Shown: positions 26,100 to 34,580 of the stretch, in pieces | How the letters are laid out: each line of letters opens with the position of its first letter | Numbering within the stretch: position 1 is the first letter of the stretch | Source: a bacterium | GTDB taxonomy: Bacteria; Actinomycetota; Acidimicrobiia; Spongiisociales; Spongiisociaceae | Direction: 5' to 3' | Length of the DNA stretch: 64,000 bases | Assembly (NCBI GenBank): GCA_028821575.1 | Contig: JAPPFW010000029.1 | Location: forward strand, 1 to 64,000 | The notes under the pieces: model-generated | Told to the model about the DNA's origin: nothing | The model's database searches: none | What the model saw: only the letters and a program-made list of their open reading frames with translations | Program-made: the position numbers and the translations under genes

Positions 26100-27152
26100 T
26101 CAGGAGGCGGAGTCCCGGTACGTGCGCCGGAGTTGATCGAGATAGCGACGGAGCGCACGAGCCAGGGTCTCACTCGCTCCGTCGACCGTCCCCAGATCGG
26201 CCACGGAGGCCATCATTATCTTGCCGAGATCGCCGAAGTGCTCCACCAACGCGTCCCGGACGTACTTCGCGAGACCGGGCATTCCGGCGAGCAGACGATG
26301 ACCCATCGGGCGGACCGCCGATCCGGCGTCGTCGAAGCCGAGCAGCGTGCATAGCCGATCGATGTCGTACAGGTCTGCCAGCGGCCTGGCCTCCAGCACG
26401 CGTAACAGTTCCGCGCCGCGGTCGCCGTTCTCCTGCAGGTAGTCCCTGGCCAGCACGTTCTGTAACTCCTCCACGCCCATCATCAGGTCTCCGTGTTGCA
26501 GGCTCGCCAGTTGCCCTTCCTCACCGAGGTCCACGGCGAGGCGGCTGACCCGATCACCGATGCGGCGCACCAACTCGGTGCGCTGGAGCAGCGATATCGC
26601 GTCACCCAACGTTGCCTGATCATTGACTTCCAGACGCGTCAGCCGCTCCTCCGCTTCGACGACACGCCTCCTGAAGCGTTCCAACGTCTGGAGTTCCTGG
26701 TTTATGCGTACGAGTAACTCCGAGGGGGTCCTAAGCCGGTGCTTCCGGTCCCCGTAGAAGAGGAAACACTGCCCGCGCTCCTCGCTGATGGCCAGCACCG
26801 GCCGGTCGGTCATGCGCGCCATCCGCTCCGAGGTCCGGAACCGCGCTCCCGTCTCGTCGGTACGGATCGAGGCATCCGGAAGGAGGTGGGCATTGGCGCG
26901 CAGGATCTTCTGCGCTTCCTCGTCGAGGATGATGGCGCCGTCCATCTTGGCCAACTCGGCCAGCCGGGCAGGGGTGAACGGGCTGTCTCTCAGTATGAAC
27001 CCACCGAAGGCAACGGCCTCCACCTCGGGATCCGACCCGATCACTACCAGAGCGCCGTTACCTTGCTGGACGATCCGCTCCACCGCGGTACGCAGTGCGG
27101 TTCCAGGAGCGACACGAGCCAGAACCTCCAGAAAGCCGGGCCGATCCGTCAT
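26100..27152 (-). CDS. disA: DNA integrity scanning diadenylate cyclase DisA
   Basis: A 350-residue protein with the three DisA domains: the DAC domain (about 1-145) with the catalytic DGA (71-73), a helical middle, and a C-terminal helix-hairpin-helix DNA-binding domain (about 285-350). It makes c-di-AMP from two ATP and is inhibited at branched DNA. The second catalytic motif, normally RHR, reads RFR here (104-106, within TGARFRTSER). The substitution could change activity. The spacing to carD is 46 bases, a conserved neighbourhood. Confidence 0.94.
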   Translation of the reverse strand: MTDRPGFLEVLARVAPGTALRTAVERIVQQGNGALVVIGSDPEVEAVAFGGFILRDSPFTPARLAELAKMDGAIILDEEAQKILRANAHLLPDASIRTDETGARFRTSERMARMTDRPVLAISEERGQCFLFYGDRKHRLRTPSELLVRINQELQTLERFRRRVVEAEERLTRLEVNDQATLGDAISLLQRTELVRRIGDRVSRLAVDLGEEGQLASLQHGDLMMGVEELQNVLARDYLQENGDRGAELLRVLEARPLADLYDIDRLCTLLGFDDAGSAVRPMGHRLLAGMPGLAKYVRDALVEHFGDLGKIMMASVADLGTVDGASETLARALRRYLDQLRRTYRDSAS

Positions 27153-27251
27153 CGGTGCATCAGGCTAACGGCAACGGGTCGTCCATGCCATCTGTACAAG
27201 CCCCTGAGGCGATCGATGCGCGGCCGGCGCCTTACCGTGGCCGGGCATGAT

Positions 27252-27395
27252 TCACTGCCGATCACCGGCCCGCCAGAGTCGCCACAATGCGAGCACCAGG
27301 AGGACGAACAGAACCAGCCCCGCCAACTCTGACCGGACGGTCCATGGCTCGGCCGTCCGGATGGCCTCCGCGAACATCACCCGAGTCCTCTCCAT
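27252..27395 (-). CDS. Possible small single-pass membrane protein
   Basis: A 47-residue frame with one hydrophobic helix (LAGLVLFVLLVLALWRLW) flanked by an N-terminal amphipathic stretch and a basic C-terminus. It lies in the gap between disA and the oppositely oriented zinc-ribbon gene. No Shine-Dalgarno is obvious and I know no family. The clean transmembrane pattern is the only support. Confidence 0.35.
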   Translation of the reverse strand: MERTRVMFAEAIRTAEPWTVRSELAGLVLFVLLVLALWRLWRAGDRQ

Positions 27396-27442
27396 CGCAA
27401 CTAGTATCGCCCCAAGATTAACGGGGTAAAGGCAGGTTCGGA

Positions 27443-28336
27443 TTGAGCGACCGTGGACGAGGTGGGTCCTGGGACGATCCATTGGACGGGATCGACTTCG
27501 AGGAATTCGAGCTAACAGAGCCTGACGACTGGGATGATGTGGACCCCTACCGGCCCATCGACTCACCGGAGGAATCCGTAACGTGCCCTTCTTGCGGTGT
27601 TGCCCAGAATGCCACCAACCGGCATTGCGAGCAGTGCGGGGCGAGACTCGGACAGCAGCGTATCGCCGTGGCCGCTCCACCGCTGCGATCGGTGAGTCCG
27701 GGAGGGCGCGCTCTCGGGATCATCGTGGTGGTCATCGCATTGGTGGTGGTGGCGGCTCTGGTCATCTCAGCGATCCGTGGGGACGACCCGACCACCGAGG
27801 TGGCAGCCGAGGAGCAGGAGACCACGCCCTCCACACCGCCGACGACCCTGGGTCGCCTTATGAAGGTGACCCCGATCTCCATCACCTGCTCGAGCGAGTA
27901 CAACGCCAATCTCGGTTGCGAGAACCTGATCGATGGGTCCGACACCTACTGGAACGACCAGAGCCTACGGGGGGAGGACGCGTGGATAAAGGTCACCTTC
28001 GTAAACCCGGTGGCTCTCGAGTCCGTGCTGCTCATCAACGTCAGCAACCAGGAGAAGTTCCGCCGGAACTATAGGGTCAGAGCCGTCGAGGTCCACGCCG
28101 ACGATCTTCCCGGAGTGCCGTTCGTGGAGGAGATCCCCGATGCGAACGACCGCCCGCTCTCAGTGTCGACACCTACCAACCACACGCTCGAGCTCGAGAT
28201 CAGGGTGACAGCCACGTACCCCTCCGAGCCGCTCGGGGGAGGTCAGGCGTTCGATGAACTCGCCATCGAGGACCTGGAGTTCTGGGGCCGGGTGAAGGAC
28301 ACCGATCCTGTGGAGAGCGAGACCGTCTCCGGGTAA
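27443..28336 (+). CDS. Zinc-ribbon, single-pass membrane protein with discoidin-like domain
   Basis: A 297-residue protein with a TTG start. The acidic N-terminus is followed by a zinc ribbon (Cys48, Cys51, Cys62, Cys65), a transmembrane helix at about 88-110, a Glu/Thr linker, and an extracellular domain from about 140 resembling F5/8-type C (discoidin, galactose-binding) folds: CENLIDGSDTYWND, then AWIKVTFVNPVALESVLLINVSN, and a final AFDELAIEDLEFWG. Such domains bind sugars or surfaces. Its stop overlaps the P450 start (TAATG), so the two are cotranscribed, an odd pairing. Ligand unknown. Confidence 0.75.
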   Translation: MSDRGRGGSWDDPLDGIDFEEFELTEPDDWDDVDPYRPIDSPEESVTCPSCGVAQNATNRHCEQCGARLGQQRIAVAAPPLRSVSPGGRALGIIVVVIALVVVAALVISAIRGDDPTTEVAAEEQETTPSTPPTTLGRLMKVTPISITCSSEYNANLGCENLIDGSDTYWNDQSLRGEDAWIKVTFVNPVALESVLLINVSNQEKFRRNYRVRAVEVHADDLPGVPFVEEIPDANDRPLSVSTPTNHTLELEIRVTATYPSEPLGGGQAFDELAIEDLEFWGRVKDTDPVESETVSG

Positions 28337-29553
28337 TGCCCGAGTTTTTCGATCCCTCCGACAGATCGTTCATCGACAACCCCTACCCCACGCTCAACGC
28401 CCTGAGGGAACAGGCCCCGCTGCACCGCGATACGGAGTGGAACCTCTGGCTCGTGACCCGCTACGCGGACGTGAGGGCGGTGCAACTGAACCGCCGGCTG
28501 GGGAGGGTCAAGCAAGGACATGCTCTCCCCTCGGACCTGCGCCCCATCCGCGAACTCGGCCTGGTCGGGTGGGAGCCGTATTACCAGGTCGAGCGCTACT
28601 CGTTGCTCATGCTGGAACCGCCGGAGCACACCAGGCTGCGCTCGCTCGTGAACCGGGCCTTCACACCGAGGCGCGTTCGCGAACTCAGGGATCCGATCAC
28701 GGCAATCGCCGACGAGTTGCTGGAGGGCCTGAAGGATCGCCCAAGCTTCGATCTGCTGGGCGACTACGCCCAACCGTACTCCGTTCGGGTCATCGCGACG
28801 CTGTTGGGGGCTCCGGTAGGGGACGCCGACCTGCTTCTCGACTGGTCCCACGCAATAGTGAAGATGTACGAACTTCACACCACGCACGACCAGGCCCGGG
28901 CGGCCATCGTTGCTTCTGGAGAGTTCTCGCGATGGGTGTCCGACCTGATGGCCCGCCGCCGCGCCGAGCCACGTGACGATCTGATCACGGCCCTCTGCCT
29001 CGCGGAGACCGCAGAGGGGAGGCTGACCGATCCGGAAATAGTCTCGACCGTGGTCCTCCTGCTCAACGCAGGGCACGAGGCAACGGTCAACACCATGGGC
29101 AACGGGATAGTTGCCGCACTGCGGAACGGCGACGCGTGGAGACAACTCGTCGAGCGTTCCGTCCAACCCGCCACGGCGATCGAAGAGATGATGCGCTTCG
29201 ATCCTCCCCTTCAACTCTTCGAGCGCTACGTCCTGGCCGAGGGAGTCGAGATCGCAGGAACGCCCATCCCTCCCGGTGACAAGGTCGCCGTGCTGTTCGG
29301 ATCGGCCAACCGGGACCCGAGAAGGTTCGAGGCGCCCGACGAGTTCCGCATCGGCAGGGGTGATCCGGATCACATCACCTTCGGGGCCGGCGTCCACTTC
29401 TGTCTGGGCGCACCCCTCGCCCGCCTGGAACTGGAGATAGCGGTAGACCGGCTCACGCGGGCGTTCCCCGGAGCAAGACTCGCCGCCGAGCCCCGGCGGG
29501 AGGATGGATTCGTGATCCGGGGTTACGAGACGGTCAAGCTTGCTAGGTCTTAG
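28336..29553 (+). CDS. Cytochrome P450
   Basis: A 405-residue soluble bacterial P450. The heme-ligand motif FGAGVHFCLGAPLAR places the proximal Cys at 356; the I-helix oxygen-activation motif is AGHEAT; the K-helix ExxR is EMMR. Full-length class I enzyme, requiring an external ferredoxin and reductase that are not seen nearby. Substrate unknown. The last codons (KLARS) and stop overlap the start of a heptamer repeat array, so the C-terminus may have been reshaped by the repeat. No terpene or sterol gene neighbours it, so a biosynthetic role cannot be assigned. Confidence 0.95.
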   Translation: MPEFFDPSDRSFIDNPYPTLNALREQAPLHRDTEWNLWLVTRYADVRAVQLNRRLGRVKQGHALPSDLRPIRELGLVGWEPYYQVERYSLLMLEPPEHTRLRSLVNRAFTPRRVRELRDPITAIADELLEGLKDRPSFDLLGDYAQPYSVRVIATLLGAPVGDADLLLDWSHAIVKMYELHTTHDQARAAIVASGEFSRWVSDLMARRRAEPRDDLITALCLAETAEGRLTDPEIVSTVVLLLNAGHEATVNTMGNGIVAALRNGDAWRQLVERSVQPATAIEEMMRFDPPLQLFERYVLAEGVEIAGTPIPPGDKVAVLFGSANRDPRRFEAPDEFRIGRGDPDHITFGAGVHFCLGAPLARLELEIAVDRLTRAFPGARLAAEPRREDGFVIRGYETVKLARS

Positions 29554-29644
29554 GTGCTAGGTGTTGGGTGTTAGCTTATGGGGTTGGTATTCGACGGACA
29601 ACTGACCGCGGACGACTGACCGCGGACAACTGACAACCGACAAC
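29542..29644. repeat. Heptamer repeat arrays between P450 and nucleoside hydrolase
   Basis: Two arrays with 7-bp period. 29542-29576: GCTAGGT, CTTAGGT, GCTAGGT, GTTGGGT, GTTAGCT, overlapping the P450 stop. 29596-29644: GGACAAC, TGACCGC, GGACGAC, TGACCGC, GGACAAC, TGACAAC, CGACAAC, ending just before the Shine-Dalgarno of the next gene. Confidence 0.8.
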
Positions 29645-29656
29645 TGGGAGCAAAAA

Positions 29657-30586
29657 GTGACCGTACGTATGGTGATCGACACGGACACCGCTTCGGACGA
29701 TGCGGTCGCCTTGGCGATGGCGCTGCGGCATCCCGATGTCGACGTGGTGGCCATCACGACCGTGGCCGGCAACTGCCCCGTCGAGGTCTCGACCCGTAAC
29801 GCCCTGTACACAGCGGAGTTGTGCGGGGCCGATGTCCCCGTCTACGCGGGAGCAGCCGGACCACTGGTTGTGGACGCCCAATTCGGCACCTGGTTCCACG
29901 GGGAGGACGGCCTCGGTGACCAGGGTTACCCTCTCCCGACCCGAGGCCCGGAACTCACAGACGCGCCGGCAGCGCTCGCGGACGCCATCCGCGCCAACCC
30001 CGGGTGCATCCTGGTGACCCTGGGCCCGTTGACCAACGTGGTCGTAGCGCTGCGCCAAGCCCCGGATATCGTCGACTTGGTGGGGAGGTGCGTGGTGATG
30101 GGGGGAACGGTCAACGCGGTGGGTAACGTGACTCCCGCCGCCGAGTTCAACCTATGGTTCGACCCGCACGCGGCACGGGCGGTGTTCGCGTCCGGGCTGC
30201 CCATCGAGATGGCGCCCTGGGAGATCTGCAGGGGCGAGGCCGGCTTGGACGGCGGGGAACAGGAGGCACTCAGATCCTTGGACACCCCCCTCGCCCACTT
30301 CTTCCTGGACTGCAACTCCACCGCCATGGAAGCGGCCCGCAGGCAGTCGGGAACCCGCCGGATGGAACTCCCCGATCCTACCGCCATGGCAGTCGCCCTG
30401 GACAAGCACTCCATCGTGACCGGGTCGAGTCAGCACTACGTCGAGGTGGAAGCCGACAGCCCCCTGACCAGAGGAATGTCAGTGGTCGACTCCCTCAACG
30501 TCACCGGCAATCCCCCGAATGTCGAAGTAGTGACCGCCATTGACGTGCAGCGCTTCAAACAGATGCTCTTCCAAGCAGCACAGTAG
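29657..30586 (+). CDS. Inosine-uridine preferring nucleoside hydrolase
   Basis: A 309-residue enzyme of the IU-nucleoside hydrolase family. The calcium-binding DTDTASDDA motif is at residues 8-16; further landmarks are VAITTVAGN, GPLTNVVVAL, VVMGGTVNAVGNVTPAAEFNLWFDPHAA. It cleaves the N-glycosidic bond of purine or pyrimidine nucleosides. GTG start preceded by GGGAG. It lies beside, and points toward, the genes for a nucleoside ABC importer, which suggests import followed by cleavage; hpt at 55361 could recycle the purine base. Confidence 0.93.
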   Translation: MTVRMVIDTDTASDDAVALAMALRHPDVDVVAITTVAGNCPVEVSTRNALYTAELCGADVPVYAGAAGPLVVDAQFGTWFHGEDGLGDQGYPLPTRGPELTDAPAALADAIRANPGCILVTLGPLTNVVVALRQAPDIVDLVGRCVVMGGTVNAVGNVTPAAEFNLWFDPHAARAVFASGLPIEMAPWEICRGEAGLDGGEQEALRSLDTPLAHFFLDCNSTAMEAARRQSGTRRMELPDPTAMAVALDKHSIVTGSSQHYVEVEADSPLTRGMSVVDSLNVTGNPPNVEVVTAIDVQRFKQMLFQAAQ

Positions 30587-30630
30587 TTGCTAGTTATGTT
30601 GGACAAGCCACAAGCCACAAGCCCCTAGCC
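30584..30630. repeat. Heptamer repeat array at convergent gene ends
   Basis: TAGTTGC, TAGTTAT, then three ACAAGCC, CCTAGCC and CTCGCCC, with 7-bp period. It covers the stop codons of both convergent genes, the nucleoside hydrolase and the importer permease. Confidence 0.75.
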
Positions 30631-31908
30631 CTCGCCCTTCCGGAAGGGGAGGCCGTCCGCGGCGGGCGGACGGAGACGGGAGGTAGCGAACAGCAGCACC
30701 ACCAGCACCGCGATGTGGGGGGTGATGGCAGGGAGTTGGTTGGGCACGCCGGTCGAGTTCGCGTACCAGAAGCCGACGGCGATGGCGATGATCGCCAGCT
30801 GTAGGGTGCCCAAGTGGCCACTCCGGCGTAGCAACCGCCAGAGGATGAGAAGGCCGACGGCGATGGCAACCAGCAGTAGGAGCGCGTGCGCTGCGTTCTC
30901 GTCCCGCAACCGCAGCGTCTCCGTGAAGCCGAAGAGGATGGCGCCCCGGGCGGTGCCGATCGGGTTCCAGTTGCCGAAGATCATGGTAGCCAGTCCTATG
31001 TAACCCTTTCCCTGGGTCTGGCCTTCCTTGTAGAGACCGGACAGCTGGATAGCCAGGAAGCCGCCGCCCAGCCCGGCGAGGCTTCCGCTGATCACCACGC
31101 CGTAGTACTTGTACTTGTAGACGTTGACGCCCAGCGAGTCGGCGGCGTGGGGGTGCTCGCCGCAACTCCGCAATCGCAGACCGAACCGGGTCCGCCAGAG
31201 TACGAGGATCGACAGCGGGATGATGAGGAAGGCGATCAGCGTCAACCACGACATCTGGAACATGAACCCCCGGAGGATCCCGGCCAGGTCCGACAACCAG
31301 AACACGTCGGCCCTCTCTATCGACCCCAGGATGTCGGGGCTCTTCCAACCGAAGATGGTTCCGCCCGCCAGTATCGGCAGGGTGAAGTCACTCACGCCGG
31401 TGATGTTGGGCGACTGGGTGATCGATCCGCCGCGGTCTGTGAAGTGCAGGTCTGACAGGAAGCGCGTCAGCCCGGGCGCCATCAGGTTGACGGCCACGCC
31501 AGCGACTATGTGATCCACGTTGAAGCCGACCGCGGCCACCGCCATCATCAAACCGCCCACGCCGCCCGCGATCGCCGCCAGCAACATCCCGACCCAGGGC
31601 CCCCCGATCAACGTCCCGAAAGCCCCGAACCAGGTCCCCAGGATGAGCATGCCCTCAAGACCGATGTTGACCACCCCCGACCGTTCCGAGAACACGCCGC
31701 CGAGTCCGGCCATGAGGATCGGGACAGACCAGGCAAGGGCGATCGCCCATGTGCCGCTCGAGGTCAGATCATCGGTGGCCTGCTTGGCGAACGTCTGGGT
31801 GGCGGCCAGCAGGAGCACGGCGGCCAAGCCGTAGATAATCCATCGGCGGCGTCCTTGCAGGAGGGCTTCCCGCAGGTCGATCACGGGTCTCTCACGCACC
31901 GTACTCAC
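30625..31908 (-). CDS. Nucleoside ABC importer, permease 2 (BMP/YufQ type)
   Basis: A 427-residue permease of the BPD_transp_2 family. It has SERSGVVNIGLEGMLILG, FNVDHIVAGVAVNLMAPGLTRF, LRSCGEHPHAADSLGVNVYKYKYYGVVISGSLAGLGGG and YIGLATMIFGNWNP, all typical of the second permease in BmpA-NupA/YufNOPQ nucleoside importers. About eight or nine membrane segments. Start overlaps the preceding permease stop by four bases. The C-terminal codons reach the heptamer array. Confidence 0.92.
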   Translation of the reverse strand: MSTVRERPVIDLREALLQGRRRWIIYGLAAVLLLAATQTFAKQATDDLTSSGTWAIALAWSVPILMAGLGGVFSERSGVVNIGLEGMLILGTWFGAFGTLIGGPWVGMLLAAIAGGVGGLMMAVAAVGFNVDHIVAGVAVNLMAPGLTRFLSDLHFTDRGGSITQSPNITGVSDFTLPILAGGTIFGWKSPDILGSIERADVFWLSDLAGILRGFMFQMSWLTLIAFLIIPLSILVLWRTRFGLRLRSCGEHPHAADSLGVNVYKYKYYGVVISGSLAGLGGGFLAIQLSGLYKEGQTQGKGYIGLATMIFGNWNPIGTARGAILFGFTETLRLRDENAAHALLLLVAIAVGLLILWRLLRRSGHLGTLQLAIIAIAVGFWYANSTGVPNQLPAITPHIAVLVVLLFATSRLRPPAADGLPFRKGEG

Positions 31909-33035
31909 GTGTCGGCCTCCTTGGCATCGACCTCCGGAGCTTCGACAACCTGCGCAGCGGCTGCCGCGGCAGCCTCGATCCGTCTGCGCCGCTGCGCCAG
32001 CGCGTAGGCGATCACCGCGAACAGGATGATGACGCCCACCATGATCGTCACGATCTCCCTCGGGGCGTCACCCCTCACCTCCAACACGCCGGATGCTCGT
32101 TCGAGCCAACCGAAGGCCACCGCTGCGATAGCGGCCCCGACCGCGTGGTTACGGCCCAGCAGGGCCACCGCGATGCCGGCGAACCCCAAGCCCTGCGGGA
32201 ACCGGAGGCTGTAGAAATGCTGGTCACCGAGCAGGTCGGCCATCCCCACCAGTCCCGCCACCGCGCCGCTGATCAGCATGGCCAGGACGATGGTTCGCTT
32301 GGGCGGTACCCCGCTGGCCTCCGCCGCCCACGGGTTGGTTCCGGTCGCCCGCAGATCGAACCCGAGCCGGGTCCGGTTGAGCAAGAGGTGGTAGCCGACG
32401 CCTACCGCCGCCGCCACGAGGATGAAGCCGGTCAACTCCACCCGTTTGATCTCCCGAGTGACCAACTCGAGGATCGGGTTGAGGCTCGGGAACCAGCCGG
32501 TGGTGGCGATGTCGCCCAGACGGGTATCGAGGGACTCGCTCTCGATACTCCACCTACCCAGCAGGAACGAGACCACACCGCCCACCGCGATGGCGTTGAG
32601 CATGATGGTGGAGATGACCTCGTGGACGTTGCGGGTCACCTTCATCCATCCGGCCAGACCGGACCAGGCCGCACCTACCAGCATCGCCACAAGAATGATG
32701 ATCAGGACATGCAGCGGGGGGAACAACGAGCCCACACCGGCGCCCACATAGGCGGCGACGAATGCCGCCAGGATGTATTGGCCCTCCACGCCGATCTGGA
32801 ACAGGTTCATCCTCATGGCGATGGCGAACGCGATGCCGGAGAGGTAGAGCGGTGTAGCCCGGTTGAAGGCCTCGACAAGGGTCTCGAGCCGGGTGCCGTA
32901 CTCGAGGACATTGCCGAAGGCGACGAAAGGGTTTGCGCCGGAGACAGCGAGTATGACCGAGGCAACGACGACGGCGAGTAGCACCGCGCCTACCGGCGGG
33001 CCCAGTACCCTGCGGGCGGCTCGCAGCCTGTTCAT
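31905..33035 (-). CDS. Nucleoside ABC importer, permease 1 (BMP/YufP type)
   Basis: A 376-residue permease with the BPD_transp_2 pattern: MRMNLFQIGVEGQYILAAFVAA, VHEVISTIMLNAIAVG, RATGTNPWAAEASGVPPKRTIVLAMLISGAVAGLVG, FPQGLGFAGIAVALLGRNHAVG. A basic/Ala-rich C-terminal tail of about 30 residues follows the last helix. Four-base overlaps with genes on both sides show tight coupling. Confidence 0.92.
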   Translation of the reverse strand: MNRLRAARRVLGPPVGAVLLAVVVASVILAVSGANPFVAFGNVLEYGTRLETLVEAFNRATPLYLSGIAFAIAMRMNLFQIGVEGQYILAAFVAAYVGAGVGSLFPPLHVLIIILVAMLVGAAWSGLAGWMKVTRNVHEVISTIMLNAIAVGGVVSFLLGRWSIESESLDTRLGDIATTGWFPSLNPILELVTREIKRVELTGFILVAAAVGVGYHLLLNRTRLGFDLRATGTNPWAAEASGVPPKRTIVLAMLISGAVAGLVGMADLLGDQHFYSLRFPQGLGFAGIAVALLGRNHAVGAAIAAVAFGWLERASGVLEVRGDAPREIVTIMVGVIILFAVIAYALAQRRRRIEAAAAAAAQVVEAPEVDAKEADT

Positions 33036-34543
33036 GCGGCGGCTCCGGTCATGTAGGCGCCCAGCTCGCGGGGGTTGACCGACGCCGGATCAAGCCGGGC
33101 CACGATCTCGCCGCGCAACATGACCAGCAGCGTGTCGCTCAGCCCTATCAACTCCTCCAGGTCGGCGGAGATGAGCAGCACTCCAAGGCCTCCGGCCCTC
33201 GCGCGGCGGAGTTCCTCCCAGATCGCCGCCTGCGATCCCACGTCGATGCCCCGGGTGGGATGGGCAGCGATCAGCGGGTTGCATCTTGTTGACATCTCGC
33301 GGCCCACGATCAGCTTTTGCTGATTCCCCCCCGAGAGGGCGTGGATGGGCGTCGAGACACCCGGAGTGCGCACGTCGAAGCGTCCGACCACGCCATCCGC
33401 ATGATTCCTCGAGGCCTGCTCATCGATCCACAACCCGGAGCTGCAGAACGGCGTGCGGGTCTGGTGACCCAAAATGCTGTTCTCCCAGACGGGCGCTGGG
33501 AGCAGCAGGCCTCTTCGGTGCCGATCCTCGGGGATATAGCCGAGTCCGGCCTCCCGCCTCCGACGCACCGACCACTCGGTCACGTCCTCGCCATGCAGGC
33601 TGATCGTCCCGGTGGTGACCGGTGCAATCCCGAGGATCGCCTCGACCAGTTCGGCCTGGCCGTTGCCCTCCACACCCGCCACCCCGACGATCTCGCCCGT
33701 GTGTACGGCGAAGTCCACATCGCGCAGCCTGGTCACTCCGGCATCGTCGACCGCCGAGATTCCCCGAACCTCGACCACGGTCTGGTCGGTGTCCGTCGAG
33801 ACACGGGCACCTGGGGTGGGGAGCTCCGAACCGACCATCAATTCGGCGAGGTCGTGGGCGGTCACGTCGGCGGGCGCCACGGTGGCGACCGAGCGCCCAT
33901 GGCGGAGCACGGTGATCGTGTCGGCTATCGCCAGGACCTCGTCCAGCTTGTGATCGATGAATACGATCGTGTGGCCTTCCGCCTTCAATTCCCGCATGTT
34001 GCGGAACAACTCCTCGACCTCCTGGGGCACCAGCACCGCGGTGGGCTCGTCGAGTATCAGGATGCGGGCCCCCCGGTAGAGGATCTTGATGATCTCGATC
34101 CGCTGGCGCTCACCTACCTCGAGCGTGTCGGCAGTGTCGTCGAGGTCCAGTTGCAAGCCGTAGGCATCACCGAGTTCCTGCAGCCGGGCCCGCGCGGTAG
34201 GGAAATCGATCACAGCGCCCCTGCCCGGTTCGGCGCCCAGGATCACGTTCTCGAGGACGGTGAGGTTGTCGGCCAGCATGAAGTGCTGGTGGACCATTCC
34301 GATCCCGGCGTCGATGGCTTCCTTCGGGGAGGTGAAGTGCCGCTCCTCCCCGAAGATCTCGATCCGACCCTCGTCGGCGGGCTGCATCCCGTAGATGATT
34401 TTCATCAGGGTTGACTTGCCCGCCCCGTTCTCCCCGCAGATGGCGTGGATCTCGCCCGACCGGACCGTCAGATTCACGTTGTCGTTCGCCACGACACCGG
34501 GAAAACGCTTGGTAATCCCTTCCAGCCGGATCGCGGCTGTCAT
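33032..34543 (-). CDS. Nucleoside ABC importer, double ATPase (YufO type)
   Basis: A 503-residue protein with two ABC domains in one chain. The first has Walker A GENGAGKST, signature-like VGERQRIEI and Walker B ILILDEPTAVL. The second has a degenerate Walker A (GVEGNGQAEL), signature LSGGNQQK and Walker B-like NPLIAAHPTRGIDVG. This asymmetry is normal for sugar and nucleoside importers of the Rbs/BMP class. It energises the two permeases encoded downstream. Confidence 0.94.
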   Translation of the reverse strand: MTAAIRLEGITKRFPGVVANDNVNLTVRSGEIHAICGENGAGKSTLMKIIYGMQPADEGRIEIFGEERHFTSPKEAIDAGIGMVHQHFMLADNLTVLENVILGAEPGRGAVIDFPTARARLQELGDAYGLQLDLDDTADTLEVGERQRIEIIKILYRGARILILDEPTAVLVPQEVEELFRNMRELKAEGHTIVFIDHKLDEVLAIADTITVLRHGRSVATVAPADVTAHDLAELMVGSELPTPGARVSTDTDQTVVEVRGISAVDDAGVTRLRDVDFAVHTGEIVGVAGVEGNGQAELVEAILGIAPVTTGTISLHGEDVTEWSVRRRREAGLGYIPEDRHRRGLLLPAPVWENSILGHQTRTPFCSSGLWIDEQASRNHADGVVGRFDVRTPGVSTPIHALSGGNQQKLIVGREMSTRCNPLIAAHPTRGIDVGSQAAIWEELRRARAGGLGVLLISADLEELIGLSDTLLVMLRGEIVARLDPASVNPRELGAYMTGAAA

Positions 34544-34580
34544 ACGTTCATCCGTCGAACAGCCAACCGGTTCCTCCTGA

